This document shows, piece after piece, positions 43,785 to 54,397 of a stretch of DNA of 64,000 nucleotides. The notes below the pieces were generated by a model, which was not told where the DNA came from, did not search any database, and saw only the letters and a program-made list of their open reading frames with translations. Position 1 is the stretch's first letter. Each line of letters opens with the position of its first letter. A program made the position numbers and the translations under genes. The DNA comes from Heterohyrax brucei (taxonomy: Eukaryota; Chordata; Mammalia; Hyracoidea; Procaviidae), in NCBI GenBank assembly GCA_028571685.1, contig CM053146.1:64513431-64577430 (forward strand), given 5' to 3'.

Positions 43785-45304
43785 CACCCCCTCCCCAAAA
43801 AAACCCTCTGGAATAGACAGCTTACTGAGGAATTCTGTAAATATCCAGAAAAGAAATTGATACCAATCCTATTCAAACTCTTCTGAAACGTGTAAAAGGA
43901 AGAAGTACGCTCTAACCAGCTCTACGAAGCCAACTTTATCCCGATACCAAAGCCAGACTAAGATATCAGAAGTAAAGAAAACTACAGACCAATATTCCTC
44001 CATCAATATAAATGCAAGGATTTTCAACAAAATCCCGGAACAGGCTCTAGCAATACATTCAATATATTAAAAGAATTATACATCATGAACAAGTGTGATT
44101 TATTCCAGGAACACAAGGATGGTTCAATATTGGAAAATCAATAAATGTAATACACCACTTCATAAAGACAATAAACTATATGATCCTCGGAACAGACACA
44201 GAAAAGGTATTTGATAAAATCCAACACTCTTTCCCAACAACAACAAAAAAGTTTGAACAAGACAGGAATGGAAGAGCAATTCCTTAATGTGATTAAGAGC
44301 ATCCTAAGAAAAACCAACAGCTAACATAATACTCAATGAAGAAATACTGAGAGCCTTTCCCTTAAGAATGGAAATTAAATGGGGATATTTGATATTAACA
44401 CTTACACTTCACAACATATTAGAAGTCCTAGACAGAGCAATAAGGAACGAAAAATAAATAGAAGTTTATCCAAAGTGTAAAAGAAGTATACTTCTCTATT
44501 CACAGGTGACATACTCCTGTATACAGAAAATCCCAAGGAATCTGTAAGAAAGCTGCCACAACTAATAGAAGAATTCAGCAAAGTTACAAAGTACAGATCA
44601 ACACACAAAAATTCATTATTTCCTTACACCAACAAGGTGAAATCTGAAAAGGACATCAAAACGATACTATTCATAACGGCAACTAAAGATAAGATACCTA
44701 GGAATAAACCCAACTAGGGATGTAAAGGATTTATACAACAAAAACTACAAACTGTTACTGTAAGAGACTAAAACAGACCTAAATAAATGGAAAGATAATT
44801 TATTCCCTTGGATTGAAAAAAATACTGTGAAATTAATACTATGCAAAGTGATCTATAGAATCAATGCAATCCTGATCAAAATTCTGACAGCAATGTTTAC
44901 AGAAATGGAAAACTAATCCTCAACTGTACACGGGAAGGAAGAGAACCAAATTAACCAATGAAATATTAAAGAAAATCAAAGTAGAAGGTCTCAATAAATT
45001 TGCCTCGAAATTGCCAAGTTCCAAACATGTACTACAACTACAGTAACCAAATTAGCATAGAATTGGTGTAATGATGGATACATAGACCAATGCAACAGAA
45101 TTATGAACATAGGAATAAATCTAGGCATCTACAGACAATTGATTTTCAATAAGGATCCTACGCTCAATCAACGAGAAAGAACAGTCTTTTCCACAAATGG
45201 CAATATTGGATTTCTTCATGAACAAAAATTAAGCAGGACCTATGCCTCACACTATACACAAAAATTAATTCAAAATGAATCAAGGGCCTAAATGTTAAAG
45301 CAGG
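43785..45304 (+). mobile_element. L1 ORF2 remnant (reverse transcriptase region), sense, left part
   Basis: L1 ORF2 landmarks in order: 'ctctaaccagctctacgaag', 'aaactacagaccaatattcc', 'gcaaggattttcaacaaaat', 'gatttattccaggaacacaa', 'ggatggttcaatattggaaa', 'agaagtcctagacagagcaa', 'atactcctgtatacagaaaa', 'tgcaatcctgatcaaaattc', 'aaggatcctacgctcaatca', 'aaaattaattcaaaatgaat'. Many stops and indels break it. It stops at 45304 and the next part of ORF2 appears at 51610, so an antisense L1 probably split it. Confidence 0.85.
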
Positions 45305-45698
45305 GTACCAACTAGCTGTACTGGACTCAGTTTTGTCAAGGCTGTGATACTTGGGGTCCAGTACTCCTCTGAACTAACCTTTCCCTTGTGCCTTTGGTTT
45401 TCTTCATTCTCTCTCGCTCCAGATAGGGTAAGAAGCACAGTATGTTAGATGGATGCTCAAAAGCCTGTGAGACTACAGACTGTACTAACCCAAGCAGGAT
45501 GAAGAACATTTTCTTTATAAACCATGTTATGCCAATTGAGCTTTAGACGTTCCTAGAGACCACAGTCCCCACAGACCTCAGCCCAATAATTCCATCCCTC
45601 AGGAAATTTGGATGTGTCTATGAAGCTTCCATAATCTGTCCATGGTCAAGTCATACTGCCTTCTTCTTCACCAAAGTTACCACCTATCTACTGTGCTT

Positions 45699-45810
45699 AG
45701 TTTGAATCTACCAAGAGCTCCTTGGAAACTCTAGGAGGCTGTTCTACAATCCTATAGAGTTGCTATGAGTTAGAATTGACTCAATGGCAGTGAGTTTGGT
45801 TTAGTTTTAT
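45699..45810 (+). repeat. AfroSINE 3' half, sense, nested
   Basis: 'gtttgaatctaccaagagct', 'ccttggaaactctaggaggc', 'gttgctatgagttagaattg', 'actcaatggcagtgagtttg'. The A-box half of the head is missing. Confidence 0.88.
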
Positions 45811-46902
45811 TGTCTGATTAGTGTTTTTCCATTCCCAGCCCTCCCTCCCCAGTAATCATCAGATTGTTATTTTGTGAGCATAAACCTTTTGATGAGTTTT
45901 TGTAGTAGTGGTCTTGAACAATATTTGTCCTTATGTAATTGACTTATTTCACTCAGCATAATATCCTCCAGATTCATCCATGTTGTAAGATATTTCACAT
46001 TTATCATTGTTCTTTATTATTGCCTAGTATTCCACTGTATGTACTTACCACATACACAATTTTCTTTTTTTATCCATTCATCTGTTGATTGACACTTGGG
46101 TTGTTTCTATGTTTTTGGTATTGCAAACAATGCTGCAGCAAACATGGGTGTGCATATGTGTATTCATGTGATGACTCTTATTTCACTAGGATATATTCCT
46201 AGGAGTGGTATTTCTATTTTTAGCCTTTTAAATAATCCATTTTTGATTCCTACCCGTGGTATATAAGAGTTCTAATTTAACAGCCTCTCTGAAATTTTTT
46301 TTTTTCCTTTTCAAATTTGTGCTGGTAATGTAAAATGATATCCCACTGTGGTTTTGATTTGCATTTTTTTATGGTTAGTAATCACAAGCTTTCCCTCATA
46401 TTTCTGACAGCCACTTGAATGTCTTCTTTGGTGAACTGTCAGTTTATATGTTTTGCCCAATTTTTTTTTTTTTTTTTTTTGCCCAATTTTTAATTGGATT
46501 ATTTGTCTTTTTTGCTATAGAAGTCTTGGATTTTCTTACAGATTTGAAAGATTAGGCCTTTGTCAGATTTGTCATACCAAAATTTGTTCCCAGTCTGTAG
46601 GTTCTTTATACTCTTTTGGTGAAGTCTTTTGACAAGATTAAGTGTTTGATTTTTAGAGATCCCAGTTATCTACCTGATCTCTTCTCGTATTTGTGTATTG
46701 TTAGTTACAGCTTGTGTCCTGTTAGTGCCATGTATTATGATCTCCAGAGTTAACTCCATTTTTTCTTTTATGATCTTTATAGCTTTAGCTCTATATTTAG
46801 GTCTTTAACTCATTTTGAATTAGTTTTTGTGTGTGGCACGAAGTATGTGTCCTATTTCATTTTTTTGCAGGTAGGCATTTAGTTATGCTACCACCGACTG
46901 TT

Positions 46903-47807
46903 AAAAATAATGTGTTTTCATTAGGAACAAGAACAACATTAAGTGGACTTCAGCATAACTTGAGTACTCCTTCCATCTTAACTCAATACTGCAAGGATAG
47001 AGTAGCTGGGGCGGGGGGCAGGGGACCACGCTCTTAGGCGAATTCCAGGCCAATTGGCACAACTAGCGTTTTGCTAAGAGAGCTCTCTGCACCCCACATT
47101 GGTGAGTGGCATCTGGGGTCTTAAAAGCTGCCAAGCTGCCATTCGAGGACACAGCAAATGGTCCCAACTCAGCAGAACGGATGCTCACCGAGGGCTAAAA
47201 TGGCATGCGGTAAAGACAACCGAGAAGACAGAGAGACCCACAAGAGTGGGTACCTACATCGACCTGGGACCGGAAGAACCGGATGGTGCCCGGCCACCAC
47301 CAGTGATAGCCATGACGGAGCTCACAGAGAGGAGCCTCACTGGCAACACAAGAATAAAAAGAGGGGCATCATGAGATCTCCACTAAAAGACCTCAATTGA
47401 TGGTCCAGCGGTTTTGGGGTTCTTCTGAGAGCATGGCCCCCGGCCCTGATGCTGCCCGTTCCCATAAATTATAACAAAGGTCCACTCTTTGGACAGGAAT
47501 GGAATGGACTTGGCAATGCAGAGTAACCATATGTTGGAAGCACTTTATGGTTCTATACATCTATAGGATATCATCTTGCTGACCTCTGGCTGGAGGAAGG
47601 GGAGTGGACAGAGAGGAGGGGAAAGGAGACTGTTGGGAGGATGAGACATGTATGGAGCAGAGAGGAATAGTGTGCAGTCACTGGACAGGGAGAGCAGTGG
47701 AAGCTGCATATAGGGGGGCATGTAAATTTACATGTGAATGTACATTTTTACTCAGTTATGTTAAATAAAAAATAAAAATAAAAAATAAAAAAAAATAATG
47801 TGTTTTC
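46903..47807 (+). mobile_element. Young truncated L1 3' end with perfect 17-bp target-site duplication
   Basis: The insert (46920-47790) begins 'attaggaacaagaacaacat' and carries 'gtcccaactcagcagaacgg', 'gaaccggatggtgcccggcc', 'gatggtccagcggttttggg', 'gctggaggaaggggagtgga' and an A-rich tail. The same blocks appear reversed at 54460-55230. The exact 17-base direct repeats aaaaataatgtgttttc lie at 46903-46919 and 47791-47807, and the interrupted antisense L1 resumes with 'cccatttgatgga'. Open frames at 47099-47400 are L1 3' UTR, not host genes. Confidence 0.93.
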
Positions 47808-48344
47808 CCCATTTGATGGATGTTGGGGCTTTGTTGAAGATCAGCTGACCATAGGTGGATGGATTTACATGAGTTCTCAATCCTGTTCCATTAGTCAATG
47901 TCTATCATACCAGTACCAGGCTGTTTTGACTAGCTATACAGTAGGTTCTAAGATCAGATGATATGAATCCTGCAACTTTGTTCTTCTTTGTTCTTCTTAC
48001 TTGGATCCTCCTCCCTTCCCATCAAAGTTAATTATTAGGGTTTTGTTTTGTTTTGTTTTGTTTCCATTCCTTTAAAGAAATGCTTTGATGTTTGGATTCA
48101 GATTGTGTTGTATTTGTAGATTGCTTTGGGTAGGTTTCACATTTTTACAATCTTAAGTGAACCTATCCATGAACATCATATGTTTTTCCATTTATATAGG
48201 TCTCTTTGGTTTCTTGCAGTAGAGTTTTATAGTTTTGTTTGTATAGGTCTTTTACATCACTGGTTAGATTTGTTCCCACATATTTTCTTTTTAGGGTATA
48301 TTGCAAATGGTATTATTCTTCTTGCAATCCCAAAACAAAAAAAA

Positions 48345-48516
48345 AAAAAAAAAAGAAGAAGAGGAAGACTTCCAATGAGATGAAATGACACAGATGTGCA
48401 ACAATGGACACAAGCATAACCATGATATTGAGGATAGTGCAAGACCAGGCACTGTTTCATTCCATTGTACGTGGAGTGGCTACAAGCCAGAACCAATGCT
48501 ACAGCACATTAACAAC
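48345..48516 (+). mobile_element. RTE (BovB-like) 3' end, nested in L1
   Basis: 'ggaagacttccaatgagatg', 'caacaatggacacaagcata', 'gcaagaccaggcactgtttc', 'gtacgtggagtggctacaag' and 'acagcacattaacaac' match the last 170 bases of the RTE seen at 11900-12050. It is preceded by an 18-base A run (48335-48353). Confidence 0.82.
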
Positions 48517-48747
48517 TGGTATGTTATCATACCTACAAATAGGGCAGTTTTACATTTTCCTTATTAATTTGGATGCCCTTTATTTCTTTTTCTGGCTTTA
48601 TGCCTCTAGCTAGAATTTCAACACAACGTTAAAATAGGAGTTGGGATAAAGGGCATGCTTGTCTTGTTTCTGTTCTCAAAGGGAATGTTTACAACCTCTC
48701 TCCATTAAGAATGATGTTGACTATTGGTTTTGTATGCCCCAAACTAA

Positions 48748-48902
48748 ACCTATTGCCACTGAGTCAATTCCAACTCCTAGCAATCATATAGGACAGAGTA
48801 GAACTGTCCCATAAAGTTTTCAAGGTGTGCCTGGTGTATTCGAACTGATGGCCTCTTGGTTGGCAGCCATAGCTTTTAACAACTAATCCTCCTGGTTTTT
48901 TA
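48748..48902 (-). mobile_element. AfroSINE, antisense, nested in L1
   Basis: 'actgagtcaattccaactcc', 'gcaatcatataggacagagt', 'gttttcaaggtgtgcctggt', 'ggcctcttggttggcagcca', 'ttaacaactaatcctcctgg'. Confidence 0.9.
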
Positions 48903-49435
48903 TGTTACTGTTAGGTATGGTGAAGTTCGTCCTGACTCATAGTGACCCTATGCACAACAGAAGGGAACACTGCCTGGTCCTGTGCCATGCCCGCAATTGT
49001 TTTTAGGCCTAAGCCCATCGTTGCAGCCACTGTGTTCACCTATCTTGTTGAGGGTGTTCCTCTTTTCTGCTGACCTGCTACTTTACCAAGTATCATGTCC
49101 TTCTCCAGAGACAGATCCCTCCTGACATGTCCAAAGTATGTGAGATGAAGTCTCACCATCTTGGCCTCCAAGGTGCACTCTGGTTGTACTCCTTTCAGAT
49201 GTCTGTTCTTTCGGGAGTCCATGTTTTTCTTCAACATCACAGTTCAAAGGCAACAATTCTTACTCTGTCTTCCTTATTCATTGTCCAGCTGTCACATGCA
49301 ATGTGATGTAACTGAAATCATGGCTTGGGTCTGGCTAAGTGATATTGTTAATTTTCAATACTTTAAAGAGGTCCTTTGTAGCAGATTTTCCCAGTGCAAT
49401 GTGTCTTCTGACTGCCCATGGTAGCAGCAGTCAAG
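48903..49435 (-). mobile_element. RTE (BovB-like) 3' part, antisense
   Basis: Reversed RTE landmarks: 'ctgactcatagtgaccctat', 'gcctggtcctgtgccatgcc', 'ttgcagccactgtgttcacc', 'cttctccagagacagatccc', 'gacatgtccaaagtatgtga', 'ttcattgtccagctgtcaca', 'ctttaaagaggtcctttgta'. The minus-strand frame 49040-49240 is a fragment of the RTE protein, broken on both sides. It starts at the RTE terminus that resembles the SINE tail. Confidence 0.9.
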
Positions 49436-51605
49436 TAATGATTTGGTATAGATGCTCCTTTATTTTGTTGAAGAATTGCATTTCCATACCTATTTCACTA
49501 AGGATGTTTGTGAGGAATGAGTGTTGGACTTTGTGAAATACCTCTTTTCACATCAAGTGAGATGATTATGTGATCTTTTATTTTATGTATGCGGTGTATT
49601 ATGTAGATGGATTTTTAAATGTTGAATCATCCCTGCATGTCTAGTATGAACCCCAATTTGTTTCGGTGTATTATTTTTTTGAGGTGATGTGAAATTCTAT
49701 TGGGTAGAATTTTGTTGATAATTTTTGCTTTTATATTCATGAGAAATACTGGCTTGTAATTTTCTTTTTTGTGATGTATTTGCACAGTTTGGGTATCAGG
49801 TTTATGCGGGCTTTACAGATTGAATTCAGAAGTATCCATTCCTTTTCTATGTTCTGAAATATTTTGAGTAGTACTGGTATAAGCTCTTCTATGAATGTTT
49901 GGTACAAGTCTCTCCAAAAGTCATCTGGGTCTGGGTTTTCTTGTTGTTGTTACTGATATATTTTTTTAAATGACTTTTTTGATCTCTTGTTATGAGTCTT
50001 TTCAGATTTTCAACTTTGGTTTGTATTAGTTTGGGTAGGTAGTGTTTCTAGAAATTTGTCCTCTAGGTTTTCAAATTTGTCAGAGTACTGTTTTTCACAG
50101 TACTCTGTTAAACAAGTTGGGTCTGTAGTAATGTCCCCTGTTTCCTTTCTTATTTGGTTTATCTACATCCTCTCCTGTTTTTCTTTTGTCAGTTTGGACA
50201 GTGATTTGTCAATTTTGTTGATCTTTTCAAAGAACAAACTTTTGGTTTTGTCAATCCTTTCTATTATTTTTCTAGTCTTTATTTCACTTATTTCTTCTCT
50301 AATCTTTATTATTTCCTTTTTTGGCAGCTGTACACTTCTTTTTTTTCCTCTATTTGTTCACACTGTATACCTAATGTCTCAGTGTGTGCATCTATTGCTG
50401 TAAATTGATCTCTGAGCACTGCCTTTGGTGTGTCCCAAAGATTTCATACAATATGCTTTCATTTTCATGTGATTCTAGGATTTTTTAATTCTATGTTGAA
50501 TTGCTTTTATTATCCAGTGGTTTTTAAGAAAAGTATTATTCAGTTTCCATATATTTGATTTTTTCCTTTGCTTTTTCTGTTATTATCTGCTTTGACAGCA
50601 CTGGAGTAAAAGAAGATACTTTGTATTAATGTTCTGAATCTTACTGAGGGTTGCTCTGTGGTTTTAAAATGTGATCTATTCTAGAAAATATTACATGTGC
50701 ATTGAAAAAAAATGTGTAATTTGCCACTGTTGGGTGTAGCATTCCATATATGTCTACAAGGTCAAATTGGTTGATTGTTGCCTTTAGATCTTCTATGTAT
50801 TTGTTGAGTGTCTTTCTAGATGTTCTGTTCATTACCAAGTATGCTGTGTTGAAGTCTCCTAGTATTACTGGGGAGCAATCAATTCTCTTTTCAGTATGGT
50901 TAGACTTTATTTTATGTATTTTACAGCCCTGACACTGAGTGCACAGATATTTATCATGTCTACGTCTTCATGGTTGATTATCCTTTTAGTCATTATATAA
51001 TGACTATTGGCTTGGCATTGTCTTTTACAGTGAGATTTGTTTTAAAGTCTATTTTACTGGCTATTAGTATCAACACACGTGCTCTTTTTTGTTAGCTGTT
51101 TATTTTTTCCTTTCCTTGATCTTTAAGGTATTTATTTCTTTGTTTCTAAGATGCATCTCTTGTAGACAAATATAGATGGGTCCTTTTTTTAAAAAAAAAA
51201 AAAATCTATTCAGTCACTCTCTGTCTCTTTATGAGTGCACTGAAGCCACTTATGTTCAATGTGATTATTGATAGATGTGACTTTACTGCTGTCATTTTGT
51301 AGTTTTTTTTTTTTTGTTGTTGTTGTTGCTTTTTTAACTTTTGGTGATGCTGACATTTTCTTTGCTCCTCTTTCACTCCTGTGCTGAATTCTTTTCACTT
51401 GTGGGTTTTTTTACTTTTGTTTTTTAGATTTTTTGTTTCCTCAGATTTTATTTATTTTGATGAGTAGTTTTTGTGGTTACCTTGAAATTTACTCCTATAT
51501 TCCTAAGTTTTACTTGATTATCACCTTGACTTGCCCTCCATTTGAAAGTTCTAAACCTATACCATTTATTCCCTCTTTTACTGTTTTAATTGCTTTACTT
51601 AGTAT

Positions 51606-52190
51606 TGTTTTTAACAGAATAAACACAAAAGCAGCAGAAGACAAATTGAGATTACATGAAAATTAAACATTTATGCTCATCAAAAGGATATACTAAAAAA
51701 GTACAAAAGACTTTCTACAGACTGGGGAAAAATCTTTGAGAACCATATATCTGATAAGAGTCTACTTTCAAAACAATATATAAAACTCCCACAACTTAAC
51801 AACAAAAGGACAAGTAACTCAACCAAAAAACAGCCAAAGAACATGAACATACACTTCACCAAAGAGTATATTCAATTGGCAAAAAAAAAAACACAACATG
51901 AAAACAGGTTCATTGTCATTAGCTATTAAATCAAAAACCAAATCCTTTGTCAATTTGGACTCACAGTGATCCCACAGAACTGCCCCATAAGGTTTCCAAG
52001 GAGTACCTAGTGGATTTGAACTCCTGACCTCTGTTTAGCAGCCAAACTCTTAACTACTATACCACCAGGGTTTCTCATTAGCCATTAAAGGAATGTAAAT
52101 CTAAGCTACAATTAGATACCACCTCAGTTCTACTAGAACGGTAATGACCAAAAAAACAGAAAACAAAAATTGTTGGCAAGGATGTGGGAA
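51606..52190 (+). mobile_element. L1 ORF2 remnant, sense, right part
   Basis: Continues the ORF2 order left at 45304: 'atgctcatcaaaaggatata', 'ctacagactggggaaaaatc', 'accatatatctgataagagt', 'actcccacaacttaacaaca', 'catgaacatacacttcacca', then after the AfroSINE 'attagataccacctcagttc' and 'gttggcaaggatgtggga'. Relative to a normal L1 only about 100-150 bases seem missing at the join. Confidence 0.8.
51926..52076 (-). mobile_element. AfroSINE, antisense, nested in L1 ORF2 remnant
   Basis: 'tttgtcaatttggactcaca', 'gtttccaaggagtacctagt', 'ctcctgacctctgtttagca', 'ttaactactataccaccagg'. Flanks 'cattagctattaaa' and 'cattagccattaaa' are a probable target-site duplication. Confidence 0.93.
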
Positions 52191-53085
52191 GATCATAACC
52201 ATTCCTCACTGGAGGCCCTTTTCTCTGCCATTCATGCACTGTCTTAGCGGTGCAGGCTTCCTCTCAGCCCCTTCAGGACAGATCTCTTCTTTCACTACCT
52301 CAAGACAGGCATCCTTTTGGCCTTGCACATGCCTACAAGCCATGAAGGAAGATCTCTATGCCTTCGACTTCCCTGCTGTTGGCTTTTCCACAGCTGATTC
52401 AGGTCACAGCCAGTGTATCAGCTTTGTTCATCTCTCCTCACTGCACTCCTACCAACAATCTTCTGCCATCACCACTGACTCTGCCACAGAGCCCCTCCCA
52501 GGATTGTTGCCACTAGCTCTACCAGACAGCCCCATTGCCTTCTATATCATAGCTTTTGACTTCTGTTATAGTTCTTTTAAAAGGTTCCTCATGGCCTCTT
52601 TTTTGCTTCTTTTTTCTCCTCTCTTCTTGCTTCTCTCGTCTTTTTCCTTTTCTTACGTTTTTCCTTCTCTCCTAAAACCTGTAGACTAGTTAATTATATA
52701 AACAAACTATTCATCAATTTCAAGGCATAGTCTCCCAGAAGGATCGTGAACTGACCAATTCTCTCATCAGACCATAGTCAATTCATCTGCATAGCCTACA
52801 ATACTTTATTTGCATAGTCTATAGCATACTGGCCAATCCCCACATAGTACATAATATAGACTAATCAAAAGATAGGCTGCAGCCCAGGGCCAGGCAAAAA
52901 GTATCCAGCCATCAAGTTCTCAACAGGTTTAGAACTGTTAATTCACCAGGACAAAAGTAACAAATCCTCTGGAGTCAAAAACTCAGGCAAAGGTAACTCT
53001 TTAGGACCTAGGGGAAATGTTTCTCAAAGGACCAAGGCAGAAGTTCACGTGAAGAAACTTACTTCACCAGAGTGACACAATGTGA
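52191..53085. other. Unexplained GC-richer block with a 181-codon open frame
   Basis: Directly after the L1 remnant the composition changes to a balanced, pyrimidine-rich sequence that I cannot match to any repeat I know. The plus-strand open frame 52144-52689 starts inside L1 DNA ('tggcaaggatg...'), so its first 15-20 residues are L1-derived. The rest (52191-52689) has a Ser/Phe/Leu-rich end caused by a CT-rich tract and shows no domain. 52700-53085 has ATGCAAAT on the minus strand (near 52812). Possible edge repeats: 'atgtgggaaga' near 52182 and 'atgtgaagaa' near 53081. It may be an inserted retrosequence or an ERV piece; origin unknown. Confidence 0.35.
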
Positions 53086-54385
53086 AGAATGGAACCAACA
53101 GCATTCAAGTGTACATGTATAAATCATTGTATTGGCATATGTTTTATTATTTTCACACATAAAAAATGGAAATGTATTGAAAATAAAGAACAAGAAGCGG
53201 TTAAGCACTTCTGCCTCGTAAATAAGACTGCACATAGTTTTCAAGTGATTTCATACTCTTCATATGGGAAGCTTCATCCAACTTTCAAGAGTAAGTTTCT
53301 ATTAGCAAGCACTTAAGAGTAATGTTTTCATATTATATATCATTGATGCTATACTGCTCAAAAGCATCATGTTAAAACAATTTTGCCTTCTCTACTGAAA
53401 TCATACACATTATTTTGCTGCTGTTTTAATAATTTGACAACCATATAGTTTTATATATGTTTTTTCATTGACAAATACTTCCTTAACTTTAGTGTCTTCT
53501 CCACCTTTAGATACAAAAATACTATAAAGTATTATTTTGTGTTGAATCTAGAAAGCTTTGTTTTCCAGAATAATTCACTGAAAATATCACTGAGTTTTGT
53601 TTAAGTCAGTGACTTGAAACTGTCCCCAACCTAAACAAATTCAAGTTAACTTTTTCTGCACCTCCCTACCCTCATACATTTAATGGAGATAGGCAATCTA
53701 AAGAAAGACTAATTATTCTCTAAGACAGAATCAAAATAATTAACAAGAATCACCTAGCCACAAGACAAGAGAAGCTAGATATTCAACAATGGTAAAGATG
53801 AAATACAAGAACTGTGAGCAACTTAGTGGTGCTAAAGCATAGGAAGAAAGTAGGAAAAAAATAGCAAAACTTTCACCCTCTCCACTCAACAGAAAGAATT
53901 TAGCTAGAGTTTGCCCTAGCTACTCAATGAACAGAAGTATTCTATCCTCATAGGGAGACTGCTTTTAGGATTTTAGACCTTTCTGTCAATTTAGGATTCC
54001 TAAACTCCTGCTTCTGCCAGAAAATATGCCCTAATCTCTAACATTTCTGTTTTCCCTCATCTCTTTCTAGTAGCTTTTACCATTCTTGCATCATAAGAAA
54101 AATATGAGGAGACTTCATACATCTATTTCTCTACTACTTCATCTCTAGATCGTAAGTTTTGGGGAATAGACAGGCTGGGACCATACTACATACTACACTG
54201 CACCATGTATTTGGTTTCTTTCTTTGGAGTTTTTTGAAATGTATGACATGAGATTCTATCCTATTTTCTTGTTTCTGGTTGCTGCTGGTGCATGTTTTGT
54301 CACTTCACTCTTTTTTGTTGTTGTTGTTCTTTTTATTACAACTCACCATTGGGTATCCAAAGATGGAAATCCTGTAGCTTCTACT
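53086..54385. other. Sequence without recognisable feature
   Basis: About 1.3 kb with no named repeat or gene. A 'ttgttgttgttgttc' run occurs at 54316-54330. The frames at 53059-53316 and 54224-54442 have no family resemblance. Confidence 0.4.
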
Positions 54386-54397
54386 ATCTTTAAACAG

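Larger units (their letters stand above)
45305..51605 (-). mobile_element. Large antisense L1 carrying several nested insertions
   Basis: The plus strand reads as the reverse of an L1 from 3' UTR (45305-45830) through ORF2: 'ttcactcagcataatatcct', 'gcagcaaacatgggtgtgca', 'tcttttggtgaagtcttttg', 'tagttatgctaccaccgact', 'taccagtaccaggctgtttt', and 5' parts to about 51605. Segments are separated by an AfroSINE (45699-45808), an L1 3' end (46920-47790), RTE pieces (48345-48516, 48903-49435) and another AfroSINE (48748-48902). All open frames in this interval (for example 50056-50403) are L1 shadows with no intact ORF2. There is no T-run at the left edge, so its 3' tail is lost. Confidence 0.85.

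Noticed and set aside
47099..47400. Two overlapping frames of 80-91 codons
   Set aside because: They are in the L1 3' UTR insert bounded by the 17-base target-site duplication; no coding pattern.
50056..50403. 115-codon plus-strand frame, hydrophobic, membrane-protein-like
   Set aside because: It is the antisense strand of L1 ORF2. A-rich L1 coding DNA read backwards gives Phe/Leu/Ser-rich frames that mimic membrane proteins.
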